Positions 23,254-31,455 of a stretch of DNA of 34,053 nucleotides are shown in pieces. Within the stretch, counting starts at the first letter, position 1; each line of letters opens with the position of its first letter. The translations under genes were made by a program, and so were the position numbers. Source of the stretch: Bacteroidaceae bacterium (lineage in GTDB: Bacteria; Bacteroidota; Bacteroidia; Bacteroidales; Bacteroidaceae). The notes beneath the pieces were generated by a model. That model was given only the letters and a program-made list of their open reading frames with translations, was not told the DNA's origin and did not search any database. The stretch spans positions 1 through 34,053 of the forward strand of contig JAFZSA010000001.1 in the NCBI GenBank assembly GCA_017619585.1. The letters are read 5' to 3'.

Positions 23254-23978
23254 ACTATGGTATTTGGGATGAAGCGTTTAGCCTGATTCAGTAGTTCGGT
23301 GCTGGCGTTGTTGAGGTGAAGGGCTTGTGTCTGCTCGTTCATCTGCAAGTTTTTCCATGCACCCATAATGTAATAGAGGCGGTCGGCATCGTTATCTACC
23401 GTGTAGGTCGTTGCGAAATGCAGGCGTTGTTCCTTGAAACAGCAGATAAGCATATTCTTGGGGGCAATCATGCCATAGAAATGAATGTCGCCGTCCTGCA
23501 GCTTACGGTCGGCATTGGCAATTGTTTCTATGGCGCGTCCTTCCAGGCTGATAATCTCCACGTCGGGATAGATGGCCTGGACGGTTTGCCTAATCTGTTG
23601 GTTTAAAGAGAATAGCTCAACAACCTCCAGTGAGGGCAGGATCTGGTAATGCACCTCCGCCTTGTTGACTTTCAGGGAAGGAAATGTGAGGTTGTAGAGT
23701 GGGAATACCTCTTCGCGGCGGAAGTAATCCAGTGGAACACAGGTGCTGGGTGACAGGACCAGTAGTTCCACGCTTTGGAAGGTGTATTCCATAAGGTGGG
23801 GGCGCTGGAGTGATTTCTCCAGCAATTGGTACAAGGGCGTACTGCCATCGGCCGTTACGTCCTCTTTTTGTACCAAAGAATTATCTGAGGTATATAAGAT
23901 AGACAAAGAAAATCCATCCGAGAAAAGTCGGATGGATAATCTATATGTGTTATGCAAATTACTCCCAGTTACCTGCAT
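23241..23978 (-). CDS. DUF3822 family protein
   Basis: From the ATG at 23978 the product has 245 residues and begins MQVTGSNLHNTYRLSIRLFS. The RLSIRLFSDGFSLSIL opening and the later PLYNLTFPSLKVNKAEVHYQ and FEQ/QRLHFATTYTV-like blocks match DUF3822, an actin/pilM-like-fold family of unknown function regularly paired with rsmD in Bacteroidetes. The TTG at 24008 gives a longer frame but lacks family support. The chosen start overlaps the stop of the upstream gene by 20 nt, and its stop overlaps the rsmD start by 13 nt. A terminator-like hairpin lies inside its first 25 codons. Confidence 0.85.
   Translation of the reverse strand: MQVTGSNLHNTYRLSIRLFSDGFSLSILYTSDNSLVQKEDVTADGSTPLYQLLEKSLQRPHLMEYTFQSVELLVLSPSTCVPLDYFRREEVFPLYNLTFPSLKVNKAEVHYQILPSLEVVELFSLNQQIRQTVQAIYPDVEIISLEGRAIETIANADRKLQDGDIHFYGMIAPKNMLICCFKEQRLHFATTYTVDNDADRLYYIMGAWKNLQMNEQTQALHLNNASTELLNQAKRFIPNTIVCEL
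23912..23937 (-). terminator. Intrinsic-terminator-like hairpin inside the 5' end of the DUF3822 gene
   Basis: ATCCATCCGA (23912-23921) and TCGGATGGAT (23928-23937) form a perfect 10-bp stem with a six-base loop. On the minus strand it is followed at once by TTTTCTTTG. It begins about 22 nt past the stop of the upstream gene (23959), where that gene's terminator should be, yet it encodes residues of the conserved RLFSDGFSLS segment of DUF3822. Confidence 0.7.
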
Positions 23979-24648
23979 TGTTGTTCCAGTTGCCACCGAT
24001 ATCACCAATCTTCAGACCAGGATATGCACCCTTGGCGTCAGCCTCTTCTGCACGGTTGTTGATAATGCGCTTGCCCTGCTTGCCCATACCCTTCAGGAAT
24101 GAACTGTCAGGTGCGTTGCACTCCATTACCTGTATGATTGTACCAGAACGTGTTGTGCTGGGACATGCAATCAACTCGAAGGTGTCACCTTCAGCAAAGG
24201 GGATGTAGCGCATTGAGTCTGCAACAAAGCCCTCGTAGTTGTACAAAGAATCCTTGAGTGAAACCCAGATGGTGTCACGATGGAAGTCCTGCAGTCCGTT
24301 GGCAATGATGGCAGCCTGATCTCCGCTATTTACGATTTCAGCAGCTTTTGCCTCGGTAAGGCCTCTATCCATTTGATCGTCGGTAAGAACACCCTGCTTC
24401 ATAATGATGGGCAGCTTGCCGGTCTTTACAAACTGAATCAGAACAGACCAGTCAGGGCAATATACGCCATTCTGAGCTTTATAAGCTTCCTGGGCATCGC
24501 GGATTTCCATCAGTCGTGCCTTTACAACGTTCTCGCGGGCTTTTACGTCAGCATCAAAGTCCTCGGTATCCTGAATGCTACGCCATGTTATGAAGAGCAA
24601 TCCAACTACACAAAGACCTAAAAATACATTAATTAGCTTCTTGTTCAT
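23959..24648 (-). CDS. Membrane-anchored protein of unknown function
   Basis: I do not recognise this 229-residue protein. It starts MNKKLINVFLGLCVVGLLFI, one N-terminal membrane span or uncleaved signal, followed by a charged helix (ADVKARENVVKARLMEIRDA QEAY-type region), which recalls the N-terminal helix of pilin-like proteins. A segment with aromatic and Asp/Ser residues follows (NGVYCPDWSVLIQFVKTGKL), then a C-terminal region with FELIACPSTTRSGT, ending in an Asn/Gly/Trp-rich tail (IGGNWNNNAGNWE). The position upstream of DUF3822/rsmD and divergent from the RecD-like helicase gives no functional clue. A type II secretion/pilin-like role is only a guess. Confidence 0.6.
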   Translation of the reverse strand: MNKKLINVFLGLCVVGLLFITWRSIQDTEDFDADVKARENVVKARLMEIRDAQEAYKAQNGVYCPDWSVLIQFVKTGKLPIIMKQGVLTDDQMDRGLTEAKAAEIVNSGDQAAIIANGLQDFHRDTIWVSLKDSLYNYEGFVADSMRYIPFAEGDTFELIACPSTTRSGTIIQVMECNAPDSSFLKGMGKQGKRIINNRAEEADAKGAYPGLKIGDIGGNWNNNAGNWE

Positions 24649-24684
24649 GTTGTTATTTGTATTTTATTTTGTATATTCGCATCG

Positions 24685-24692
24685 CAAAAATA
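24685..24692 (-). promoter_or_regulatory. Putative -7 element of the membrane-anchored protein gene
   Basis: The minus strand reads TATTTTTG (TAnnTTTG), about 37 nt upstream of the ATG at 24648. The -33 box is not clear. Confidence 0.5.
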
Positions 24693-24741
24693 GAGAATTT
24701 AATTCACATAAACGATATTTCGTGCTTTTTTTTCAAAAAGA

Positions 24742-26244
24742 ATGATGATAAGTGATGATTTGTGTGGTCTAATAAGACGGAATTTCGCTCATGAACCCAC
24801 GAAAGAGCAGTATTTGGTGTTGGGAAAGTGGGAGGAGTTCCTGTTCAACAGAAATTCCAATACGCTTTTCCTGCTGAAGGGTTATGCGGGAACGGGTAAG
24901 ACCTCGTTGGTAGCTGCGTTGGTGAAGACTTTGCTGCAGCTGAAACAGTCTGTTGTATTGCTGGCTCCTACAGGCAGAGCTGCCAAGGTTTTCTCCTCTT
25001 ATGCCGAAGCGCCTGCTTACACCATTCATAAGCGGATATACCGTCAGAAGTCTATCATAGATATGGATAACTTCCAGCCCAACATCAATCTGCACAAGCA
25101 TACACTCTTTATTGTGGATGAGGCTTCCATGATTCCGAACGAAGGGCTTTCCGGTTCTATGTTCGGGACGGGACGTTTGCTGGATGATCTGATGCAATAT
25201 GTCTATTCTTGCGAGGGCTGTCGCCTGATACTGGTGGGTGATACGGCCCAGCTTCCTCCGGTGGGTGAAGAGGAGAGCCCTGCCTTGAGTCGGTATGTGC
25301 TGGAGGGCTATGATCAGGATGTCATGGAAGTAAGGTTGACAGAGGTGGTAAGGCAGGAGCAGGAATCCGGTATTCTGTGGAACGCCACCCGTCTGAGGCA
25401 ATTGATGCAGGACGAACTTTATTACGAGTTCCCCCGCTTGCGTGTTGATTTCCCTGATGTCTGTCTGATGCCCGGTGATGAACTGATAGAATCCTTAGAG
25501 AACAGCTATCACCATTGCGGAATTGATCAGACCATAGTCGTTACAAGGAGTAACAAACGTGCCAATATCTTCAATAATGGCATCAGAGCCAGGATTCTGG
25601 ATTACGAGGATGAGCTTTCTGGCAACGACCTCGTAATGGTTGCCAAGAACAACTATTATTGGACAAGCCTGGAAAATTCAAAATTCAAAATTCAAAAATC
25701 AAAAATGACGGGAACGCAAACGGGAAAAAGCTCCTCCCCTCGGGGAGGTGGGGAAGGGGTCTCCTTCATTGCCAATGGTGACGTGGCAGTGGTGAGGCGT
25801 TTCCGTAACGAGCGTGAGTTGTACGGTTTCCGTTTTGCTGATGCCACTTTGCGTTTTCCCGACTACGATAATATGGAATTGGATGTGACGGTTCTGCTGG
25901 ATACACTGCAGAGCGAGGCTCCTTCCCTCACCCGTCAACAGCAGGAACAGCTTTTTAATGCCGTTTGGGAGGATTATCCAGAAATTAGGGACAAGCGTGA
26001 GCGCATGAAGCGCCTGCGTCAGGACCCATACTATAATGCCTTGCAGATAAAATATGCCTATGCCGTAACCTGCCACAAGGCGCAGGGCGGTCAGTGGCAG
26101 CATGTTTACATAGACCAGGGATATATTACGGAGGAAATGCTTTCGCCCGATTACTTCCGCTGGCTTTACACCGCTCTTACCCGTGCTACGGAAAAGGTTT
26201 TTCTGGTGAATTGGCCAAAGGAGCAGGTTGAGACGTATGTATAA
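24742..26244 (+). CDS. RecD-like superfamily 1 DNA helicase
   Basis: The 500-residue ATPase shows SF1 helicase motifs in order: Walker A GYAGTGKT (47-54), motif Ia-like LLAPTGRAAK, Walker B VDEAS (125-129), motif III GDTAQLPPVG (166-175), motif V YAVTCHKAQGGQW (about 437-449) and motif VI YTALTRATEKVFLV (about 476-489). It lacks the long N-domain of RecD2 and there is no RecB/RecC-like neighbour, so it is a stand-alone AAA_30/UvrD_C_2-type helicase, probably in repair. Between NDLVMVAKNNYYWTSLENS and FIANGDVAVVRRF lies a ~30-residue insert (about 311-343) translated from a heptamer array plus a palindrome. All motifs remain intact around it. Two adjacent ATGs (24742, 24745) are possible starts. 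Confidence 0.92.
   Translation: MMISDDLCGLIRRNFAHEPTKEQYLVLGKWEEFLFNRNSNTLFLLKGYAGTGKTSLVAALVKTLLQLKQSVVLLAPTGRAAKVFSSYAEAPAYTIHKRIYRQKSIIDMDNFQPNINLHKHTLFIVDEASMIPNEGLSGSMFGTGRLLDDLMQYVYSCEGCRLILVGDTAQLPPVGEEESPALSRYVLEGYDQDVMEVRLTEVVRQEQESGILWNATRLRQLMQDELYYEFPRLRVDFPDVCLMPGDELIESLENSYHHCGIDQTIVVTRSNKRANIFNNGIRARILDYEDELSGNDLVMVAKNNYYWTSLENSKFKIQKSKMTGTQTGKSSSPRGGGEGVSFIANGDVAVVRRFRNERELYGFRFADATLRFPDYDNMELDVTVLLDTLQSEAPSLTRQQQEQLFNAVWEDYPEIRDKRERMKRLRQDPYYNALQIKYAYAVTCHKAQGGQWQHVYIDQGYITEEMLSPDYFRWLYTALTRATEKVFLVNWPKEQVETYV
25673..25748. repeat. Composite heptamer array plus palindrome inside the RecD-like gene
   Basis: Positions 25673-25707 hold about five units of an AAATTCA-type heptamer (the last ones drift to AAAATCA). 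After 25 nt a perfect palindrome follows: CCTCCCC (25733-25739), TC, GGGGAGG (25742-25748), and then a G-rich flank. All of it is read in frame as NSKFKIQKSKMTG...SSPRGGGEGVSF. It is the only site here where both repeat types sit together in one gene. Confidence 0.85.
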
Positions 26245-26271
26245 AACCTGTTAATATGCCTGTGTCTTTTA

Positions 26272-26290
26272 GTAAATAGTCCTTATTTAC
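26272..26290. terminator. Small palindrome between convergent genes, possible bidirectional terminator
   Basis: GTAAATA (26272-26278) pairs with TATTTAC (26284-26290) around GTCCT. It lies 27 nt past the helicase stop and 14 nt past the stop of the convergent gene at 26305. The stem is A/T-rich and the T-tract is short, so its strength is uncertain. Confidence 0.35.
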
Positions 26291-26304
26291 GAAAAGTTGT
26301 CCAC

Positions 26305-27468
26305 TCACTTTGCCGCTATCTTTTTGCCATTCTGTATGTAGATTTCCTTCCTTATACTATTAACTATTTGACGTCCTTGAAGGTTATAGATGAGGCAGGT
26401 TGGTTTGGGGGGTGACTTCGGGCTTTCTATTTGCGTCGTGATACCTTTGCATTCCAGTGTGACATGCTCTTGCCCTAGCATTCCCACTTCGTAGGTGCCG
26501 GCTTTGAAGCCTGGAACACGCACATCAATCTTCGCCACATGCATTCCCTTTATGTCATTAATAGCTGTTACCTGATGCACGGATACATCAATATGTATTC
26601 CAGAAACACTTACAGCCACATAACTGTGATAAAGATTCAAATAGTAATAACCGCGGACCAGCAAATCGCTTCCATCAAAAGAACAAGAAAGTGTCGGTGG
26701 TTCTGGAAGATCTGCGTATGTCATATTTTCCGTCTCTTCATCCTTAACCTCCTTAAATGGCTGCAACTTGAAATACTCATCGTTTATGCTTTGATCAAAA
26801 AGGTAATCTGGCGAAAGACCTGCCCACAATCTACAACATAACGGACTATCTATATTATTGAAGTATTTTAACGTCTTGGCAACATAGCCGGGTAGGAAGC
26901 CCCATTGCAGTGATCCAATACCTTCTACCCATGTATCCTCCTCTGTTCCATCCTCCGATTGCAAATACAGTTCTTTATGTTCTGTATCTTTGTAGTTCGT
27001 GAAATTCTTAACCACATAGCATTTACCAGCCCCATCGACAAAGGTGTCACCTGCATTCAGACCGAAATCTAATATAAGCCATTCTTTTGTTCCGTCTTCA
27101 GACTGGCAATAAACTTTGTCACCCTTTTGTTGGATATGCAAAACATCAGTACATGTTGGATAGTTAGGATATTCTTCATCAATAAATGCCATCTCGTGTA
27201 TGGGGCCTTTTTCTTCAAGATTATCCAATTCAACAACATCAACATACATCTTTGAATGCTTTATGCCATCAATCTCTTCTTTCTCCTTAATGCAATAATA
27301 GATGACTGCTCTCTCTGTCCCATGCATAGAACGGGCGTATGTGCAGCCAGCATGAAGTTCTTCAGCATCCTCAATCCAATTTTTTGAAGAAACTGATGTA
27401 CTGTCTTGTGCTACCATGTTGACAGAAAAGACGGATAATAAAATGAATAATGAAATAAATTGTTTCAT
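26305..27468 (-). CDS. Exported protein with short T9SS-like C-terminal motif
   Basis: From the ATG at 27468 the product has 387 residues, with a signal peptide (FISLFILLSVFSVNMVAQ). An upstream in-frame codon at 27534 would add 22 residues ahead of the signal and is unlikely. The body has two similar phrases, VYCQSEDGTKEW and LYLQSEDGTEED, suggesting an internal duplication, and a PGYVAKTLKYFNN segment. The last third has beta-rich segments ending in CLIYNLQGRQIVNSIRKEIY then IQNGKK, close to the giant protein's VYDLSGRK...YIIDGQK tail. This short motif recalls T9SS sorting tails, though it is shorter than the standard type A domain. It follows the C25 peptidase gene by 66 nt. Function is unknown; the context suggests a substrate or partner of the protease. 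Confidence 0.7.
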   Translation of the reverse strand: MKQFISLFILLSVFSVNMVAQDSTSVSSKNWIEDAEELHAGCTYARSMHGTERAVIYYCIKEKEEIDGIKHSKMYVDVVELDNLEEKGPIHEMAFIDEEYPNYPTCTDVLHIQQKGDKVYCQSEDGTKEWLILDFGLNAGDTFVDGAGKCYVVKNFTNYKDTEHKELYLQSEDGTEEDTWVEGIGSLQWGFLPGYVAKTLKYFNNIDSPLCCRLWAGLSPDYLFDQSINDEYFKLQPFKEVKDEETENMTYADLPEPPTLSCSFDGSDLLVRGYYYLNLYHSYVAVSVSGIHIDVSVHQVTAINDIKGMHVAKIDVRVPGFKAGTYEVGMLGQEHVTLECKGITTQIESPKSPPKPTCLIYNLQGRQIVNSIRKEIYIQNGKKIAAK

Positions 27469-27491
27469 GACATTTTTATTTAAATCTAATG

Positions 27492-27499
27492 CAAAGCTA
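27492..27499 (-). promoter_or_regulatory. Putative -7 element before the exported partner gene
   Basis: The minus strand reads TAGCTTTG (TAnnTTTG), 24 nt upstream of the ATG at 27468 and past the C25 stop (27535). No TTTG is found at the -33 distance. The gene could be read from here or from the upstream operon promoter. Confidence 0.45.
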
Positions 27500-27534
27500 C
27501 AAATTCTTTTATTTAATTGATATGTTTTTAACAA

Positions 27535-29838
27535 TTATCTTGTATTAATCTTCACACGGGAATTGCCTATTCTTGTTCCAGAATGGAGTGTAACGGATTT
27601 TCCTTGTATTGTAACATTAGCGTCCTCTATGAGAACATCCCCAACAGGTTTCTCTTCAGTTACATGATTTCCAATGAGAATGTTTTTGCCTACATATTCT
27701 CTTTGGCTATTAATTGTTTCGTTCTGTATGTATAAGTCTTTATAGAATGTTTGTATGTATGGTACATAATTGTGTTTATCTAAACAGATAATAACACTAT
27801 CTGCGTTTGTTTCGTAATCAATACTATCACCGATAAAAGTATCAACAATGGGTTGGGTGTCAGATGGGGTATAAAATGTAATTCTAGTATTTTCGCTTGG
27901 ACTTATGACACGAATCTTTCCGCTAGTGTATTTTATAATGGGGGAATCAAAATCTTGTGGTACATCTGTATAGATCATCATAGAAGGGTCGCCAAAATAA
28001 TGAAATAATTTCATTGTGACTTTTCTTCTCTCAGAATTTAAATGTCCAAAAGTCTCAGACATACGAAGAAATCCTAAATCTAAAACTTTCCCAAGTTCAT
28101 AAACAGGGTTAACAAAGTGTGTATATAGATCAGGGCTATACCAATTAAAGTCGTACACAAGTTGTAAGTTGGGCCAGATTGCGTCAAAAATACCATAAGC
28201 CATTGCGTCATCATAACCAGCCATGGAACTTTCTGTTGCTGCGAAAATTCCGACACATCCCCCATCTCCTTTTTTTAATATCTTTTCAACAAAACAATCT
28301 CCATTTTCATTATACTTTCCTGTTAAACATGCAAAGCTAAAAATAATAGGTTGCTTGTTACCATTATGGAGGTTATTAACATCGGTTGTAAAGCTAGGAG
28401 CCTGCCATCCTCCTATTGAGCCATGTCCATTATATAGCACATACAGTACACCTTCATTAATCCTACTTAAAACATTATTTGCTTTCCATTCAAAATGAGC
28501 AGATGGTTGTAAGGAGTCAGGTAGTGCTGCCCCATAACCATACAAAATATTATTCCAATGTAAAATATCTGTAGAATTTGGTCCCCCTGCAAAGTCAAAG
28601 AAATAATATGACCGATTGATTAAGAAACCATAATTGTGGAGAAGATGTTCACGTATATTCTCATTTGTTTGTATACAACATGCATCTTCATATTTGTTTG
28701 TATTATAGTCGGAAAACTCGCCGCAATGAAGGGCTCTTTTGTAAAAATCCACATCTCTTATGGGGGCGCGTTCATATTTTGTTATTTTTTTCAGAATTGT
28801 ACATAACTCCTGTGAGCTATTAACAGGGATTCTGCCTCTTGAAATCTTTGGAATCTGAAGATTACCTGTTGGCAACCCATATTCATAATCTGTAACACCA
28901 TCATAATTTGTTATGCTAACGTTATAGGAGAAAGAATCCGCGGGAACATCGTCAAATCCGCCTACCAAAAGAACATAATCTAATGTGTGAAGAGAATCTA
29001 AATGGTTGATGACATCTTTTATACTGTCAGTTGTCCATTCTCCCCGATTTTTTGATTGTATAAAAACCCTATTTCCTTTTATTCTTTTCCATTCAATAAA
29101 AGATTGAAGCGAATCTAAAAAATCGTTTACAGTTATAATGAGATAGTTTGTGGTATCAGGCACTGTAAAGAGCTCACCTCTTGATAAAGTAGATGGAAGG
29201 TCGTTATAATTTAATACAATCTTTGATAGAAAATTATTAATCTTTCGACTGTTTTTTTTAGAATAGGGTATGTCGCCCTTGTTGGTATCTTTCAAAATGA
29301 AGGAAATTTTATACTTAATCATAGAATAAAAACGAACAATGTGATGCTCGTTGTTATATTGAACTGGAGTTATTATGATTCTCTGTAATCCAATGCCACG
29401 ATAATCATCAATTGGAGATTGCTTAATCACATTCTCAGGAAAGAATCCATGATATTTTCTTATGCTATCAATTAATTCTGGCATTTCGTTCTTAATATGA
29501 CAAGGAATAGATGGTGATAAAATTAGAGTCGTGTCATTATAGATAGTATCTGTAATATCAACTTGAGATGTATACCCTCTAGGGATATAAAATACATCAG
29601 AACGAAAGGGAACGGCAGGTTCACCAGACGTGTCATTTATGCCAAACCCCATGTATTTCCAAAGAAAACTTCCTGGAACAAGATGATTTGGCTGTATAAT
29701 AGGCTCTCTAAAATTATATGTAACGATTACACCATCAGCAACATTCTCTATTGTTCGTTCAGGAAGAACGTTGCTTTTTGATAATGCAACTATTGGGATT
29801 AGCCAGATTATGAGCAATACCCTATACATTTCATTCAT
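27535..29838 (-). CDS. Gingipain-family C25 cysteine peptidase, exported
   Basis: This 767-residue protein has a signal-like N-terminus (YRVLLIIWLIPIVALS) and a propeptide-like region to about 225. The caspase-like C25 domain spans about 230-625: DYVLLVGGFDDVPA (287-300); the catalytic His472 in VLYNGHGSIGG; the catalytic Cys504 in IIFSFACLTGKYN, 32 residues on, close to the spacing in gingipain R; and the closing YFGDPSMMIY (614-623). An Ig-like region follows. The last ~50 residues form a short-period beta pattern (GKNILIG, GDVLIEDANVTIQGKSVTLH) rather than a type A sorting domain. It is probably secreted and possibly a protease of T9SS partner proteins. It starts 12 nt after the S74-like gene. 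Base composition is clearly more AT-rich than in the flanking core genes, which suggests acquisition. Confidence 0.9.
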   Translation of the reverse strand: MNEMYRVLLIIWLIPIVALSKSNVLPERTIENVADGVIVTYNFREPIIQPNHLVPGSFLWKYMGFGINDTSGEPAVPFRSDVFYIPRGYTSQVDITDTIYNDTTLILSPSIPCHIKNEMPELIDSIRKYHGFFPENVIKQSPIDDYRGIGLQRIIITPVQYNNEHHIVRFYSMIKYKISFILKDTNKGDIPYSKKNSRKINNFLSKIVLNYNDLPSTLSRGELFTVPDTTNYLIITVNDFLDSLQSFIEWKRIKGNRVFIQSKNRGEWTTDSIKDVINHLDSLHTLDYVLLVGGFDDVPADSFSYNVSITNYDGVTDYEYGLPTGNLQIPKISRGRIPVNSSQELCTILKKITKYERAPIRDVDFYKRALHCGEFSDYNTNKYEDACCIQTNENIREHLLHNYGFLINRSYYFFDFAGGPNSTDILHWNNILYGYGAALPDSLQPSAHFEWKANNVLSRINEGVLYVLYNGHGSIGGWQAPSFTTDVNNLHNGNKQPIIFSFACLTGKYNENGDCFVEKILKKGDGGCVGIFAATESSMAGYDDAMAYGIFDAIWPNLQLVYDFNWYSPDLYTHFVNPVYELGKVLDLGFLRMSETFGHLNSERRKVTMKLFHYFGDPSMMIYTDVPQDFDSPIIKYTSGKIRVISPSENTRITFYTPSDTQPIVDTFIGDSIDYETNADSVIICLDKHNYVPYIQTFYKDLYIQNETINSQREYVGKNILIGNHVTEEKPVGDVLIEDANVTIQGKSVTLHSGTRIGNSRVKINTR

Positions 29839-29850
29839 GCCAACATTACT

Positions 29851-31146
29851 TTACTTTTCCACAATCATTCTCCTAGTAACAATCACTTTCCCATCTATAA
29901 CAAGCGTATAGATGTACATGCCTGCGCCAAGTTCGCTGGCATAAATCGTGATGTTGGTTCCGCCTCGTTCACTTACCTGCACGTTCTTTATTTGCTTGCC
30001 GCTAAGGTCGTAAATATAGATATAGGCTTTCTGTGTCTTCTCTGGGATATTAAGGCCAATAACAGTACTTTCGCTGAACGGATTGGGCCTGTTCTGGTCC
30101 ATCCGTACCATATCAACGTCTGTTACATTGTTATCAATACCCGATGCTTCTAGCTGAGCCTTTGCCCTTTTTTTGTTAGTTCCCTTCAGTTCGGCAAGTT
30201 CTTTTGACAACTCATTTATGCTTTTTACGAGAAGGGGTATCATTTCAACATAGTTAATGCTGACATTTCCGTATTTGTCCTCATAAACCAATTCTGGGTA
30301 AACAGCTTTTAGCTGTTCGGCATCCAAGCCATATTGAATTGCAGAAAGGTCGGATTCTGGTTCTTCACTGTTGTTATCTTCTTCTAACACTTCAATTGCT
30401 TCCGGATAACTCTTCTCTGTATCTACTTCGTCAAACTCTGTAAATGAAGTTCTTCTTGATGAAATTTTTTTCGTTGGGTTGTGCCTGAGTAACTGTAGGG
30501 TTCGTACCGTGTTTAGTTTTTCCGTTACTTTCTCGTTATTATCAGAAAGAATTACTGGCGCATCATTGTGGCCATTCTTGCTTTGGGAGGATGACGCACT
30601 AGTTGTAGGACTTAATACAGTCGCGTATATGCCATTTGTTACACGCACTTTGCCTTGAAAATATCCTGCGTATGTTCCTGAATAATAAAAGGATGGAGAT
30701 TGGCCAGACTCAGAACCAAAGATGCCAGCAAACTTTGTGATAGGATCTGATAATATGGTCTTTCCTCCGAAGACACCAATAGCAGTATATGAATCACCAG
30801 CAAGACCACTAACGCCAATCATACGTGGAAAGACTTCTGCATTTTTGATGCCAACCGCTTTTCCTTGAATGCCATAGGCGTTACCTGTATCATTTTTTGC
30901 GTAAAAGAATCCCGCGTAAGTATTAGAATGAATATCACAATCACATTTATTCTCAGAATAGATACCGTTCGTTTTGTCGCTTGTTTTTAAATACATCATG
31001 GAATTCTGATTCCCGCCACCAATAGAAAGTGGTGAAGTACTATTATCTGTACCAATACCAACATGTCCCAAGCTATCGACTATTAACTGCGCATTGATTG
31101 CTGTTGCAATAAAAAAAAAGAATAATGAAAGTATGTGTGTTCTCAT
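29851..31146 (-). CDS. T9SS type A cargo with S74/tail-fibre chaperone-like segment
   Basis: The 431-residue product has a signal peptide (ILSLFFFFIATAINAQ) and then the opening LIVDSLGHVGIGTDNSTSPL, typical of tail-fibre-like surface proteins. Repeated AGFFYAKNDTGNAYGIQGKA / AGIFGSESG / AGYFQGKVRV beta-prism-like units run to about 175. Residues near 265-320 (YGLDAEQLKAVYPELVYEDK, then VNYVEMIPLLVKSINELSKE LAEL-like) resemble the end of the S74 intramolecular chaperone domain, though its usual GFIAQ start and catalytic Ser/Lys are not evident. The final ~85 residues are a canonical T9SS type A sorting domain: QNRPNPFSESTVIGLNI, IYDLSGKQIKNV, LGAGMYIYTLVIDGKVI. It heads the C25 operon and has a strong promoter. 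Confidence 0.85.
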   Translation of the reverse strand: MRTHILSLFFFFIATAINAQLIVDSLGHVGIGTDNSTSPLSIGGGNQNSMMYLKTSDKTNGIYSENKCDCDIHSNTYAGFFYAKNDTGNAYGIQGKAVGIKNAEVFPRMIGVSGLAGDSYTAIGVFGGKTILSDPITKFAGIFGSESGQSPSFYYSGTYAGYFQGKVRVTNGIYATVLSPTTSASSSQSKNGHNDAPVILSDNNEKVTEKLNTVRTLQLLRHNPTKKISSRRTSFTEFDEVDTEKSYPEAIEVLEEDNNSEEPESDLSAIQYGLDAEQLKAVYPELVYEDKYGNVSINYVEMIPLLVKSINELSKELAELKGTNKKRAKAQLEASGIDNNVTDVDMVRMDQNRPNPFSESTVIGLNIPEKTQKAYIYIYDLSGKQIKNVQVSERGGTNITIYASELGAGMYIYTLVIDGKVIVTRRMIVEK

Positions 31147-31185
31147 TTCTAGAATAGATAATAGTTAAAAGGTTTTATTTGGTGA

Positions 31186-31217
31186 CAAAAATACGAAACA
31201 AGATTACACGTTCCAAA
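31186..31217 (-). promoter_or_regulatory. Consensus Bacteroidetes promoter of the S74-like/C25 operon
   Basis: On the minus strand, TTTG (complement of 31214-31217) is followed after exactly 20 nt by TATTTTTG (complement of 31186-31193). This matches the TTTG-N19/20-TAnnTTTG primary sigma consensus and lies 39 nt upstream of the ATG at 31146. It is one of the two best promoters in the window. Confidence 0.8.
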
Positions 31218-31340
31218 TATTTTTTTGTATTTTTCATGTTCTTGTGAAAAATATATGAATAAACGTACTGTTTATGTTAAAACAAATCTATCCCCCCAAA
31301 ATAATTTCTAATGAAAAAAATCGCTAATATCTATCTAATA

Positions 31341-31455
31341 GCCCTTTCCCTCGGGCGACTGAGGGCTTTAGAGTAGCCACTAAATGTGGCTACGGCCCCA
31401 CCAAAGGGGTGCGAGTTCCCATTCGCGGCGTCTCGGCATAGCTCAAACAAGTTTG
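31341..31455. repeat. Run of five short hairpins between the C25 operon and hipA
   Basis: In order: GCCCT (31341-31345)/AGGGC (31362-31366); GTAGCCAC (31373-31380)/GTGGCTAC (31386-31393), perfect with loop TAAAT; CCCC (31396-31399)/GGGG (31406-31409); GCGA (31411-31414)/TCGC (31423-31426); CAAA (31444-31447)/TTTG (31452-31455). They follow one another with almost no gap. The style resembles the structured region at 18119-18255. Confidence 0.7.

Noticed and set aside
24769..25401. Minus-strand frame of 210 codons opposite the RecD-like helicase
   Set aside because: The plus strand there encodes intact helicase motifs; the antisense product has no motif or promoter.
27469..27534. Longer N-terminus for the T9SS-like partner protein
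   Set aside because: It would place 22 residues ahead of a clear signal peptide and would remove the gap to the C25 stop that holds the -7 element.
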